DNA of 64,000 bases from Diadema setosum (Eukaryota > Echinodermata > Echinoidea > Diadematoida > Diadematidae). The stretch is taken from the NCBI RefSeq assembly GCF_964275005.1, contig NC_092706.1:25764942-25828941 (forward strand), written 5' to 3'. The translations under genes were made by a program, and so were the position numbers. Numbering within the stretch: the first letter of the stretch is position 1; each line of letters opens with the position of its first letter. Of this stretch, positions 14,001-23,658 are shown piece after piece. Under the pieces are notes generated by a model. It did no database searches, was not told the origin of the DNA, and was given only the letters and a program-made list of their open reading frames with translations.

Positions 14001-16022
14001 CCTTCGGTATTCGACTCAGCTGACTATAGCCTGTTAAATCCTGGCCTCTGTCAAGCCTACTATCCCGATCAAGAATATCAGACAAAAGGAGACCAAAAGT
14101 CCCTCGACAAATGTGACGAAGACCAAGGCGAAATGACGGTAAATTCAGGCAGGCGTGAGGAACTGTATGCTACAGTCGATAAGCAGACAGATGGAATGTA
14201 CGCTACAGCCGACTTGGATGATTATAGCCCGTTGAATCCTGATGGCCAAAACTGTCAGACGTACTATCCCGACTCAAATTATCAGACAAGAGAAGGCCAA
14301 AGATCCAACGACAATTGTGATGAAGACCAGGGGGAAATGGCGGTAAATTCAGACAGGTGTGAGGAACTGTATGCTACAGCCGACATGGATGATGATAGCC
14401 CATTGAATCCTGATGGCCAAAACTGTCAGACGTACTATCCCGACTCAAATTATCAGACAAGAGGAGGTCAAAGATCCGTCCACAATTGTGATGAAGACCA
14501 GGGGGGAATGGCGATAAATTCAGGCAAGTGTGAGGAACTGTATGCTACAGTTGATAAGCAGAAAAATGGACTGTACGCTACAGCCGACTTGGATGATTAT
14601 AGCCCGTTGAATCCTGATGGCCAAAACTGTCAGACGTACTATCCCGACTCAAATTATCAAACAAGAGAAGGCCAAAGATCCAACGACAATTGTGATGAAG
14701 ACCAGGGGGAAATGGCGGTAAATTCAGACAGGTGTGAGGAACTGTATGCTACAGCCGACATGGATGATGATAGCCCATTGAATCCTGATGGCCAAAACTG
14801 TCAGACGTACTATCCCGACTCAAATTATCAGACAAGAGGAGGTCAAAGATCCGTCCACAATTGTGATGAAGACCAGGGGGGAATGGCGATAAATTCAGGC
14901 AAGTGTGAGGAACTGTATGCTACAGTTGATAAGCAGAGAAATGGACTGTACGCTACAGCCGACTTGGATGATTATAGCCCGTTGAATCCTGATGGCCAAA
15001 ACTGTCAGACGTACTATCCCGACTCAAATTATCAGACAAGAGGAGGTCAAAGATCCGACCACAATTGTGATGAAGACCAGGGGGAAATGGCGGTAAATTC
15101 AGACAGGTGTGAGGAACTGTATGCTACAGCCGACATGGATGATGATAGCCCATTGAATCCTGATGGCCAAAACTGTCAGACGTACTATCCCGACTCAAAT
15201 TATCAGACAAGAGGAGGTCAAAGATCCGTCCACAATTGTGATGAAGACCAGGGGGGAATGGCGATAAATTCAGGCAAGTGTGAGGAACTGTATGCTACAG
15301 TTGATAAGCAGAGAAATGGACTGTACGCTACAGCCGACTTGGAGGATTATAGCCCGTTGAATCCTGATGGCCAAAACTGTCAGACGTACTATCCCGACTC
15401 AAATTATCAGACAAGAGGAGGTCAAAGATCCGACCACAATTGTGATGAAGACCAGGGGGAAATGGCGGTAAATCCAGGCAGGTGTGAGGAACTGTATGCT
15501 ACAGTCGATAAGCAGAGAGATGGAATGTACCCTACAGCCAACTCAGATGACTATAGTATGTTGGATCCTCGCCAAGATTGTCAGGTCTACTATTCTTACC
15601 CAGAACATCAGACAAGACGGAACGACAGCTGTGAAGAAGACGAGGAAGAAATGGCGGTGAATATAGGCAGGTGTGAGGAACTGTATGCTACAGTCGATAA
15701 ACAGAGAGATGAACGTACAAACGGAGACGGAATTGTTGCCTGGCACCAAGGCATCACAGATAATAGAAACAGCGCCGAGAAGGCAACTTTAGAACTCTAC
15801 GCAACGGTAGATAAGGCAGGAGGAAAGTTCCCAGAGAAGACCTGTGCTGTGTCCGCAAGTAGTTGCGAGGAAGTATACGCAGAAGTGAATAAGCAGGGAG
15901 ATGGACACTCATACAGAAACGGGTCCGTGGAAGGGCATCAACTTCCCAAGGGAGAAAACTTCACGGATATCAATCCTGTAGATGAAATCTACGCAGAGTT
16001 AGATGACACGTGGGGACAGTAG
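1..16022 (+). CDS. SRCR-WSC-4xCCP transmembrane receptor with tyrosine-repeat cytoplasmic tail (5'-partial)
   Basis: This is the 3' part of a single-pass membrane receptor; the start lies left of the window. Visible exons are 1-168, 2085-2162, 3655-3939, 4509-4718, 6273-6488, 8399-8596, 11160-11375, 12160-12289 and 13091-16022. Together they read 1476 codons and a stop with no break. All introns between the ectodomain exons are phase 1; the intron after the transmembrane exon is phase 2. The order is SRCR, WSC-like, four CCP, one hydrophobic helix followed by NKKKR, and a tail of about 975 residues dense in Tyr, Asp, Glu and Asn. SRCR and CCP domains usually bind glycans, microbial surfaces or proteins, so a recognition receptor at the cell surface is a reasonable inference. 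YATV, YAEV and YAEL sites in the tail look like SH2-binding phosphotyrosine motifs. I do not recognise a named orthologue. Confidence 0.85.
169..2084. other. intron with simple repeats
   Basis: Intron of the receptor between the two SRCR exons. It holds A/T tracts, a C/CT-rich stretch at about 1230-1300 and the ATGTCT hexamer array. I see no coding signal here; the open frames over 1179-1592 are simple-repeat translations. Confidence 0.6.
1371..1448. repeat. (ATGTCT)n hexamer microsatellite
   Basis: About eleven tandem copies of the hexamer, read as Met-Ser repeats in one frame and His-Arg repeats in the opposite strand; neither is a gene. Confidence 0.95.
2085..2162 (+). CDS. SRCR domain, C-terminal exon
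   Basis: A pyrimidine-rich tract and GCAG precede 2085. The 26 codons contain RCSWASTEC and AVKLIC, the closing cysteines of an SRCR domain. The exon enters and leaves in phase 1; the donor is GTGGGT at 2163. Confidence 0.75.
2330..2700 (+). repeat. dispersed G/C-tract repeat, copy 1
   Basis: Blocks at 2342-2440 (cgattacaagcacttg) and 2570-2680 (gcatgaaatataaagtggg) reappear in reverse orientation at 46020-46312, with variable poly-G and poly-C tracts in the middle. It lies in a receptor intron. Confidence 0.75.
3330..3576. mobile_element. fold-back MITE, family B, copy 1
   Basis: About 247 bp with long terminal inverted repeats: gaagagtttgttcgc at one end and its complement at the other. 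Other copies are at 10241-10464 (cut short), 34205-34454 and 49221-49467. No coding capacity, so non-autonomous. Confidence 0.85.
3655..3939 (+). CDS. WSC-like domain exon
   Basis: The acceptor is CTCTCAG and the donor is GTGAGT at 3940, phase 1 on both sides. The 95 residues open with YLGCYDG, continue with MECATKC and SACLC, and end with an aromatic VYYAFN. This is the WSC layout (GCY..D, C...C, C.C, then C). WSC domains are cysteine-rich and commonly bind carbohydrate. Confidence 0.75.
3940..4508. other. intron with (TA)n tract
   Basis: Intron between the WSC and first CCP exons; a TA dinucleotide array lies at about 4158-4202. Nothing else is recognisable. Confidence 0.6.
4509..4718 (+). 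CDS. CCP/sushi domain 1 exon
   Basis: This is a phase 1-1 exon with cysteines in CVVQNG, VTLTCDEG, TLQC and IPSC, plus the conserved W near the end: a standard sushi domain. The donor is GTAAGT at 4719. The acceptor (TCGTATAG) has a modest pyrimidine tract, so the start is slightly less certain than the end. Confidence 0.85.
4975..5533. mobile_element. fold-back MITE, family A, copy 1
   Basis: Ends are inverted copies (acaagttcaccttcat versus gaaggtgaacttgtc) and the interior is also partly palindromic. Relatives lie at 38539-39183, 48309-48872, 60362-60943 and from 63801 to the window edge. It is the commonest dispersed family in the window. Confidence 0.85.
5965..6137. mobile_element. short hAT-like non-autonomous element
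   Basis: Ends CAGTGGCG and CGCCCCTG form short imperfect inverted repeats around poly-C tracts. The sequence ATACATA lies next to both ends as a probable target duplication, with a small offset on the left. A related G/C-tract stretch is at 17395-17745. Confidence 0.55.
6273..6488 (+). CDS. CCP/sushi domain 2 exon
   Basis: The acceptor CACTGTAG gives phase 1. The motifs MFCQYPGNV, ITLTCDDNY, ATLRC and LPTC define the sushi fold. The chosen donor is GTACTT at 6489, which keeps phase 1 but is a weak site, so the last few residues are tentative. Confidence 0.8.
6629..7270 (+). mobile_element. fold-back MITE, family C, copy 1
   Basis: It begins gtgaccctgcaccaca and ends with the near-complement (tgaggtgcacggtcac). 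An inverted, shortened copy lies at 10465-10930 and a diverged one at 16655-17170. It lies in the intron between CCP exons 2 and 3. Confidence 0.8.
7630..7830. repeat. repeat rich in TTCGGAATAACGAA-like words, copy 1
   Basis: Contains degenerate words such as cggaataatgaacctt. A clearer tandem version is at 26650-26876. Poly-C and poly-A tracts interrupt this copy. Confidence 0.5.
8163..8222. repeat. (ATACA)n pentamer array
   Basis: About eleven tandem pentamers. The sequence just before it could be the end of an old retroposon, but no reverse transcriptase is visible. Confidence 0.9.
8399..8596 (+). CDS. CCP/sushi domain 3 exon
   Basis: The acceptor is CCTTCTAG and the donor GTAAAT at 8597, phase 1-1. 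CEHPGNVSHG, VTLECDEGY, ATLVC and TPYC mark the sushi cysteines. It is closest to domain 4 (shared GSATLVCV), suggesting duplication of this exon. Confidence 0.87.
10241..10464. mobile_element. family B MITE, copy 2 (3' end cut)
   Basis: Begins gaagagtttgttcgc directly after a TA array. Its far end stops at atggactta, where a family C copy begins, so one element appears inserted into or joined with the other. Confidence 0.8.
10465..10930 (-). mobile_element. family C MITE, copy 2 (inverted, shortened)
   Basis: Matches 6629-7270 in the opposite orientation, ending with tgaggtgcagggtcac. It abuts the family B copy at 10464. Confidence 0.8.
11160..11375 (+). CDS. CCP/sushi domain 4 exon
   Basis: The acceptor is ATTCTCCAG and the donor GTAACT at 11376, phase 1-1. 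KCGHPGKVSHGKW, VTLECDEGY, GSATLVC and IPSC define the domain. There is a short loop insertion (SSDDNTLTHS) relative to domain 3. Confidence 0.87.
11780..11985. mobile_element. family D fold-back element, half copy
   Basis: Shares ggatatctcagccatt and catcaaataaac with 30178-30570, 52915-53306 and 60025-60170. Only one half of the palindrome remains. It lies in the intron before the transmembrane exon. Confidence 0.7.
12160..12289 (+). CDS. transmembrane exon of the receptor
   Basis: After AATATAG the exon enters in phase 1 and reads a hydrophobic run of about 25 residues (for example FLVISATFSAVFITLLC), then CYLNKKKR, a positive stop-transfer patch. That places the N-terminal domains outside the cell. 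The donor is GTTAGT at 12290, phase 2, matching the one base supplied at 13091. Confidence 0.8.
12290..13090. other. intron before the tail exon
   Basis: About 800 bp between the transmembrane and tail exons; nothing beyond the splice sites is recognised. Confidence 0.6.
13091..16022 (+). CDS. cytoplasmic tail exon with tandem tyrosine units, and stop
   Basis: TTATTGCAG precedes 13091; the single base completes the phase-2 Arg codon and gives RYTRSRHRNQTDEDYM. The frame stays open to TAG at 16020-16022. The first ~310 residues are non-repetitive. About nine ~57-residue units follow, then a C-terminal section with three more motifs (ELYATV, EVYAEV, EIYAEL). I count seven YATV and seven YATA cores, plus YAEV and YAEL. 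The cores resemble ITIM/ITSM Y-A-x-V/L/I sites, but position -2 is mostly Glu or Gly rather than a hydrophobic residue, Ser or Thr. The repeats also carry TYYPDSNYQT and a single Cys. They are hydrophilic and probably disordered. Confidence 0.9.
14022..15712 (+). repeat. coding minisatellite in the receptor tail (57-aa units; 375-bp higher-order unit)
   Basis: The phrase gacttggatgattatagc recurs at 14211, 14586 and 14961, and with one base changed at 15336, exactly 375 bp apart. Each 375-bp unit encodes two 57-residue sub-units plus 11 residues (LYATVDKQ..G). Diverged single units flank the array on both sides. Copies at 14211 and 14586 differ by only a couple of bases over most of their length, so the expansion is recent. 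Confidence 0.93.
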
Positions 16023-16044
16023 TCCACGAAGGCTGTTTATGAAT

Positions 16045-16050
16045 ATTAAA
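16045..16050 (+). promoter_or_regulatory. candidate poly(A) signal of the receptor gene
   Basis: ATTAAA lies about 25 bases after the stop codon; another ATTAAA lies at 16112-16117. No AATAAA was seen close by, so the true 3' end is uncertain. Confidence 0.3.
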
Positions 16051-16654
16051 CATTTTCTACAAAGAACCATAGTTCAAAAAGCCCTGTATATTGTTGTAAA
16101 GTAAATACGATATTAAATTGAGCAGTGAGCTTTGTTATAGGCAATGACAGACATGACAGAGTAAACATTAAACTTTTTAAAGGTTGTGACATCAGTTTTT
16201 GTTGTTCACTATTTGGGCAATGTTGAATAGATTGCCATCGATGAGTATGCAAAAAACAACATAAAAAAACTCACAGAAAATCTATGGTTCTACCTCACAC
16301 GTACGATTTTCTTTCTTACAAAAATGCGCCGTAAAAGAGAGAAAAAAAAACTTTCAATGTATTGAAATATATAATACAGAAATCCTCAACTAAATTAATG
16401 AATGTATACATGGACTCAAACTCATACAACTTCATGTATAAATATTATAGGGAGACGATTTACAAGTATTTATTTCTACTGTCAATAGAGGGGAAGGGAG
16501 GGAAAGTAATGGAAATGTATAGGAAGCAGATGGAGATCGGGGTGTGTTGATTGGCATTTCAGCCGTCTACCGACCTTTGTAGTTGATGCATGGTGCAGTG
16601 CAAGTGTTGCGGACGCCGATGGCAGCAATGCTTGTATTTGGTTGCGTCTTTAAT

Positions 16655-17170
16655 ATGTGACTCTGCATCACAAACCCCCCAAGAAGTCACTAGACATGAA
16701 CTTTTTAAAGAGGATGGATTCTGACATGGAATATTCTGAGCTTTAAGTAAGATATAATTTAATTCAAGTAGACTTTCCAAACCTACGCAAACAATGGAAA
16801 GAAAGTATACACTCTGGGAAAGTGTACTTAAAATCAAGTGGACTTTCAAAACCTATTTGAATAATGGAAAGAAAGTATATACTCTGCAAAAGTGTGTACT
16901 GAGGAAAGACGATTTGAAGTTTAGGGTCTATTCAAGTGCATGTTCATCCAGCTGTGCTCTCTGTACTAAATGGAACAAAGAACAGGGTATAAAACTCAAT
17001 GGCAACCACTAAAAAAACAATGATAAAGGGTTGATAAAACTAAACTAAAAGTTATCAAATCATTATGTAGATTCTATTCATGACCGATACTGACTTCTTG
17101 AAAAGTGTTTCAAGGGTTTCTCGATCTCCAAATTTGTAAGTGTGATAAAGCTTACGCCAGACCGAAACAA
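16655..17170 (+). mobile_element. family C MITE, diverged copy at the left palindrome edge
   Basis: Starts gtgactctgcatcaca and contains an internal duplication of the ggaaagaaagtata segment. From about 16950 its sequence is repeated inverted at 54455-54235, so the boundary of the large inverted duplication lies inside it. Confidence 0.65.
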
Positions 17171-17890
17171 TGTGTTCAACGGGGAAAAAATGCAAAAAAA
17201 AAAAGTCCCATTCGCTTTTTGATCCCAGACTTTTGAAAATAACTATACTGCAGAAGAATTGATTTCTTTAAACGAAGAAAAATAAAACTAAAGACTGACT
17301 AGGCTTTTTTCTTTTTAGTCTCTTTTAACCTCTTGTAAATCACGTCGTGCATTTTTGTTTTTGTGATGTATAAAGGCATAAATGTATAGTTGATATGGCC
17401 GGCGGAACAGGGGGGCACGGGGGGGGGGGGCTCACCCCCCCCCCCCCACATTGTTTTTTTACCATACAGAGGTATACATAAAGTGTCACCACTTTGGACC
17501 CCCCCCCACTTTTTTTTTACCCCGAAAAAAGAAATAGATAGAGGCCTAGAAGTGTGAGCGCGGCAAGGTTATGTTTTTGCACTGAAGACCCTTTTTTTTT
17601 TTTTTTTTTTTTTTTTGCTTGTCATCTGAAGAAACACGGAAGTGGCACCAGAAGTTGCGCTGAAGGCTTTTTCTTTTCTGCTTGTTAGCTCATGAAACCC
17701 GGAAGTGCCCCCCCCCCCTTTCTTTTTAACGCTCAGCCGGCCCTGGATGAAATAGGGCAGAATTGTTCGCATACGTGACTTTCCTTCATGAAGAGGAAAG
17801 AACATTAAAAAAGTGCAACTGTTCTGTTGAAACAAGAATACAAAGTCATATTGAGTAGACATACTATAAAAGAATTTGAACATTTAATTA
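17171..17890. other. left-arm-specific G/C- and T-tract region
   Basis: Poly-G, poly-C and poly-T tracts with the phrase cggaagtggcaccaga, also found at 6063-6076. This stretch is not shared with the right arm, where 53650-54230 holds unrelated sequence. No gene is seen. Confidence 0.5.
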
Positions 17891-18019
17891 CATTTAGATA
17901 TAATAATCATGGCTAACGATAATTTTTGAGAAGTAGCGGCCTGTTTATTTACGTGTTTAAATGTATAGGTTTTGTCAAGTTTGTAAGAACGATGATATTG
18001 ATGTGTTACTATATGTTTT

Positions 18020-19100
18020 CCCGCCCAATTTCATCAGATTTGCATTCGATTTAATGACAATGCGTTCAAATTCAAGGAATTTTTGTCTCTACTCTACTCT
18101 CACGGTTCATTTTAATTCTTTGAGTATTCAATTTCATTTCATGTCATTCCTTTTAGATTTTATTTCATTCAATTTAGAGAGAAATTCATTCAATTTAACG
18201 GCACAAAGTTGGCATTCAATTTCGCGCCAGCTGGATAGACGTTCAAATTCGCACCAAATACCAGTTTCAATTTCATTTATGGGCACACAATTTCGACCTT
18301 TGAACTTTCAAATTCATTTAGCATAACCAAGTCCTGTCATTCTATGCAATTCTTGCAAATATTCTTACGTTGATGAATGGCAAATTCACCAACGTTCAGT
18401 GTTATGATTTCAATTTCAATATCTCCTTTTCATGTTTTTTTTTTTTTATTCGGCTAGTTTCACTTTATATCCCCATCAAAATGGATATCACATTATTTAA
18501 CAGAACCGTTAAACTCCGACTTTGCTTACATAATGAGAGATCCCATGAAATCATCGATATGTCAAGTGTGATTACAGTCGTATTACAGATTTTTTTTTTC
18601 AGTCACGTTTGAGGTTTGATATGTGTGTGAGATACACTGCATTGGAATATTCTTTCTTTCACATAATTATTCATAATTTCGATGTTCAGTCTCTCAGTCT
18701 CTTCAGTCGTCGATCTGTTAACGTGTCAGGTACCTTGGCATGTTCGTCTGAGAGTGGTTGTACCTGTGTTATTCAAACAGATGGAGAATTTACAAAGAAC
18801 ATGAGCAGCAACGAAAAACACTGCCCAGATGCTGTAAATGTTTGCCTATTTGTTAATTTGAATTACTTAATGTTCATCGCAGCTGTGCTGGTGCGAATTT
18901 GATTGCGCTTCACGTGCATTTTTAATTTGAACGCGCTGTTTACACGTTTATGTGACAAAATCAGGAATTCCAATGCTGATGAAATTAAATTGAATAAACT
19001 ACTTAGCTTTTTGAATGTTGATCTCGGTGATCATTCAAATTCGCTCGAAAAGGAATGCTCGCATCATTAAATCGAATGCAAATCTGATGAAATTGGGCGG
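18020..19100. mobile_element. DNA transposon-like element with perfect 37-bp terminal inverted repeats
   Basis: The first 37 bases (starting ccgcccaatttcatcag) are exactly the reverse complement of the last 37 (ending gatgaaattgggcgg). The interior is full of short TTCAATTT/AAATTGAA words and has no transposase-like reading frame. The corresponding site in the right arm (about 53500) lacks the insert, so it arrived after the duplication. Confidence 0.85.
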
Positions 19101-19435
19101 TAAAACCTATATATATCATAAAGTTATCATTGTTATTGGTAGACATTTATTCTATACTTCAATGAATAAACGGTTGATGCTTGAAAACTATTTAGATCAG
19201 TCGCTTTTGGATGTCAGTACGTGATACCAATACTCTGTACTATGCCATGTTGTATTTAGTCATTCTAAACGATGCTTTAGTTCTGTCTAGTACCGACATT
19301 TATTTGTTAGATATATATCATTCATCTGAAGCAAAATGATCTATTATCTAGAGAGAATTAAATGAACTTTTAAAACATAGCTCATGATTGGATTCTGCAT
19401 GTATCTACCATGGCTCAATAGAGATGTTATCCTGT

Positions 19436-19650
19436 CCAGATGCTGTCGGAGGCTGCGCGTCCGAAGCAATGACCATGACAACCCTCCATTTGTATCTACA
19501 GCTCTCTCTTTTTACCGCAGCGACCCTATAAGTCGCAGTCGAAACAATAGGCCTACGCACCCAAAGAGGCAGACACCCTGGATTCAGGAACGTGCGAGCA
19601 AAATGAATATCTCCTCCCCAGTAATCACATTATATTGACACCCAGCTATT
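19436..19650 (+). pseudogene. decayed receptor-tail-like exon, left-arm copy
   Basis: This strand reads CCRRLRVRSNDHDNPP, then ALSFYRSDPISRSR. The right-arm twin (52860-52630, minus) reads CCRRLRVPSDDHDNPP and ALSFYRSDPISRGR, and continues to RYMLGPTGENGYLLP. Here the later part matches the twin only after a change of frame (EYLLPSNHII), so this copy is broken. CCRR, then basic and Tyr-containing sequence, resembles the start of a cytoplasmic tail. It is a host-gene relic of unknown parent. Confidence 0.45.
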
Positions 19651-21133
19651 ATTTTTTCAAGCATACTGCAGATGATGCGGCCAAAAAAAAAAAAAAGAAG
19701 GATGAACAACGACAACACATATAAACGCACACACAAACACACACACACACACAAGAAATACATTTAGCAGTACGAGACATGTGTGGGTCTAATGCCAATC
19801 GTAACAAATCAATGAATCTTTAGGTAAAATGTCAGTTAAGGCTTAAGTTTATTTCGATAAACAGATTAACATCAAACTCGTCACTACGTAATTCAGCTGA
19901 CTTTAACAAATGGAGTAAACATTTGATAGACGTACCATCAACATCGACCAGAAGGAGAAACGGCTTTTAAAATGAAGCGCATGATTATTAGATCATGCAA
20001 TGAATGATGCATCACGTGATATGAGTGTTAATTGTCCATTCTTTTTAAACAGAAATTTGTATTTCACTGGAACACAACTAAAAATACATTACACAAATGA
20101 AATCATGCAAGCTTACACAAAATGTATATACAGTTGTAAATAGATACATGCATACGTACATATAATTTCCATCACACTGTTAATAGCATCATAACTTTGA
20201 TGTTACCGAACATAGTATATTCTTAAGTCTATACGTGAAATTCGCTTATCTTCAGATGTAGAAGATTGCATGATATCTTACAAGTTATTAATGCTGACTT
20301 TATGCAGAGAGAGTATTGTATATAGTAGTTGTAAGATAACTGACTAATACTGTAATTACACAGCAGAAGGAAACTCTTGAGTGACGACATTATCATGTAG
20401 TTTAAATTACATCAATAACTGTTACAAAATAACATAATCTATGGTTTCAATATTACAGACATGGTTTGCCTCTCAATTACCTAATCGAGTCGTCTATTGA
20501 TTTTGTACAAGTTGAGTTTTTTTTTTTTGTTCTTATTTTTGAGGAGTTCATTTTCACTTTACTGATCTTGTTGGTGTACAGTTCATTTAATGTATTTCTG
20601 TGTCATTTGCATTTACAAAATTGTGATAGAATTATACTAGAATGTCACTTCTTTAGCTCGAGCATTTCCTAAATTTCTAGTGTATTGGTCTGATGTAAAT
20701 GGTAACTATCAAACGTATGTCATTGGCAGATTCTTCAGAGTAAACGTACCATAGAAACCCTTGTGTAAGGGTTTAAAAATGCATTCTTTTTGTAACTTTA
20801 GCATCCCTTCAGGGGCCCGTATCACCCCAAAGCACTGTAATAGCAACCGCAACCGCATATTCAAATTGATAGAGACAATGACGTCATTAAGGTAAATGCC
20901 TCCCAATAAACTATGCACAAATCTTCTCTATAAATTCCTGTTGTTGACATAAAATCCTGAAGAGAGTTGTGTTTGGTACCAACAAGTAGTAATTTTAAGA
21001 GAAAATAAATAACAAGATGCGGCAATAGCTTTAATAATTGACTAATTAATTTACATCTCTTAGTGTACAAATCTATATGGTAGAGTTATGAGATGATGTC
21101 TTAAATGCATCTTGGGTACAATTTATAAAGTGT

Positions 21134-21136
<3 letters not shown>

Positions 21137-21178
<42 letters not shown>
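21137..21178. repeat. (TA)n microsatellite
   Basis: A long TA dinucleotide run downstream of the minus-strand kringle gene. The flanks, 19650-22190, show only arm homology and no gene. Confidence 0.9.
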
Positions 21179-21180
<2 letters not shown>

Positions 21181-22193
21181 CATATATAGATATATATGTC
21201 TATATAAACATCCTGTACCTAGTGAAAACATGATTAAACAACATTTTCACTTAACAATTTCATATCTGTTTTTGCGTCCGGTTTTTTTGTGAAACTTGTA
21301 CCACGTTGATTTTGATATGTTTCTTTCTTTTTCACAGAAATAAATCAAACTCTTGAATATTCTTTTAATCTAATAAAACACGCTATAGTGATTCAGTTAG
21401 GGGTTACGATAAGTGACTAAATAATTCAATTCAATTCAATTCAATTCAATTCATTTATTTTCATACTTCTCGAGTGTCACATCAGAAATAATAATACAGG
21501 TTCTTTTACCTTGTAAACGATGTGCAAAAACGAACAATATATATGATGATAACACATCAATTGAAAGGATCCCCTGACTGGTCGAAATCGAATGGGGTTG
21601 AACAAAGAGAAGTATGACGGGATTTATATGAAAGCAAGCTTGTTTGGCTGTAAGCCCCAAGTAGTCAGTGCTTGTGAAAAAGAAACGGAGAACGGATAGA
21701 AGATGTATAAGACCAGGCGAGTGAATGATACCAAATAAGAAAAGCGGGGTATGCCTATGTGATTAAAAAAAAGAAGAAAAATGATATATATATATATATA
21801 TATATTTCTTTTTCTGTTCCCTAAATACAGTAGCATCTTGAATTCATAGTACGCAAACAGAGTACAGAATACATATTTAGTGTCGATTAAACAAAAATGG
21901 TAACTGCTGAGAATATCTGCGTGTGCAAAGCAACATGTATAAAAAAAAAATGACTGTATCTTTTAGTGTAATCATTAGAGAAATGAAGGGGGAGGGGAGA
22001 AAGCAAAGTGCCGCCAGGGAGCCATGAAACAAAAGGAGGTGATATGATATTTCTCTTTTTTTTCCCCTTCATTTGTCTTTTTCTTGTTTTTTGTCCAATC
22101 TAATGAAGATCTGATCCTCAAAGACCTATTACGTGGGTGCATTCAGTGAAGCCAAGTTTCTTTTTCAACAATGCCATCAAAACGATTGGTCTA

Positions 22194-22462
22194 TCAGCCG
22201 CAAGTAGGCTGGGCTCTGCCAATGTCGCAGTACTCGTAACGCACCGACGGGTCAGTGGTGTAACACCACGCCCAGTCACCCTCGTCAGGATTTCGGCAAA
22301 AGTTGTGGTCGCCCAGTCCCACGTTAGGGTAATCTTGTAATTGCGTGTGGTCCCACGGCGTTTGCGATGTCCACTTCTGACAAGTCCTGCCGTTTACAGT
22401 CTCGTTAACATAGCCCCGGTAGTCCACCGCCCACAGGTAGTCGGTAAAACATTCAATGCCGT
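22194..22462 (-). CDS. exon 6, kringle 2 and stop (left-arm kringle gene)
   Basis: Kringle with CFTDYLW, TCQKW, HNFCRNPD, WCYTTDPSVRYEYC and a terminal PTCG followed by TGA. The last ~95 bases are identical to the twin exon, whereas the loop after SQTP differs strongly. Confidence 0.88.
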
Positions 22463-23613
22463 CTTTATGTGACAGAGGGAATGGACATAAATACATGAGG
22501 TAACGAATTGTTAAAGCTGTAATTTTCTTTTTCTGCCATGAATCCAACAAGATCTACATTTGTATTTTTCTTTCTCATTGTCACAACCATCAGATTTTTT
22601 TTTTTTTGTTTATGGTTATATACTCTCCCCTTTTCCAAATTTACAAATTGCTAAGGTCTTATATAATCTTTAATGTATTCAGTATCCGGTATATGACTTA
22701 AATATATTTAAGTTTATTTCTTTTGTTTGTTTATGTCATCGAACTGTAATTGTGTGAGTCATGTTACTACAAATGTATTGTAATTTTATATTTTGTGTAT
22801 ATACAAGGCGGCATTGGAAAGCAATTAGCGAACTGAATGTGCCTACCCTATATAAGAAAAAGAAAACATGAATAAATGATAAATAAAATGAGTAAAATGA
22901 ATAAATAGAGTAAATGATAGATAGGAATATAGATTCGATAACTAAAAGATGGATACAAATAATGCCCTGACTTGATCGAATTTGTAAGTTCGAAAAATAC
23001 AATGAATGAATAACAGTATCCAAGGTCTTTGTGGCGTGACAAGAAATCTATCAGTCTAATGTAGGTTTACTAATGGCATTATGACGGTATCAAATGAAAT
23101 ACTAAATACTTATTTGCACTCATTAAATTGTTTTAAAATCCAAAAACAGCAAGTAGAGAAAGGAAAACGGAAAAAGAACACTTTTAGAGTACAAGAATAT
23201 TTACTCAAATTATTCTAAACCTTTCCATATAAAAGTAAAGAAAGTGTAAAGAGAAAATCAACAAGGAAAAGAAGAGACGAAGGAGAAGTGAGCAAGAACA
23301 ACTTATCTACGCGTTTTTTCATAATCAATAAAGATATATAGTTTCAGGTGTTGTATTCGTGTAGTAATGTTGTTCGTTATTACCATGCCTGATGACCTGC
23401 ATGTAGATATTCAGTAAAATTTCTTTTTTAGATATAAGATTGACAATACAAAATATTGTCAATTCGAAATGATCAAGTTCGAATAACATAACGAAAAACA
23501 ATTATTCCGTGACAAACTTCCCATGAGGAAATTCCCCATCATCAGTTAGAATGGAGACTATCTTCGACAGTAATGCAACTGGTTATCAATGGTGTAGCAA
23601 TAACAAAAATTAC

Positions 23614-23658
<45 letters not shown>

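Noticed and set aside
17961-18902. Three plus-strand frames of 80-121 residues
   Set aside because: They lie mostly inside the CAATTT-rich TIR element, are low complexity and have no counterpart in the right arm.
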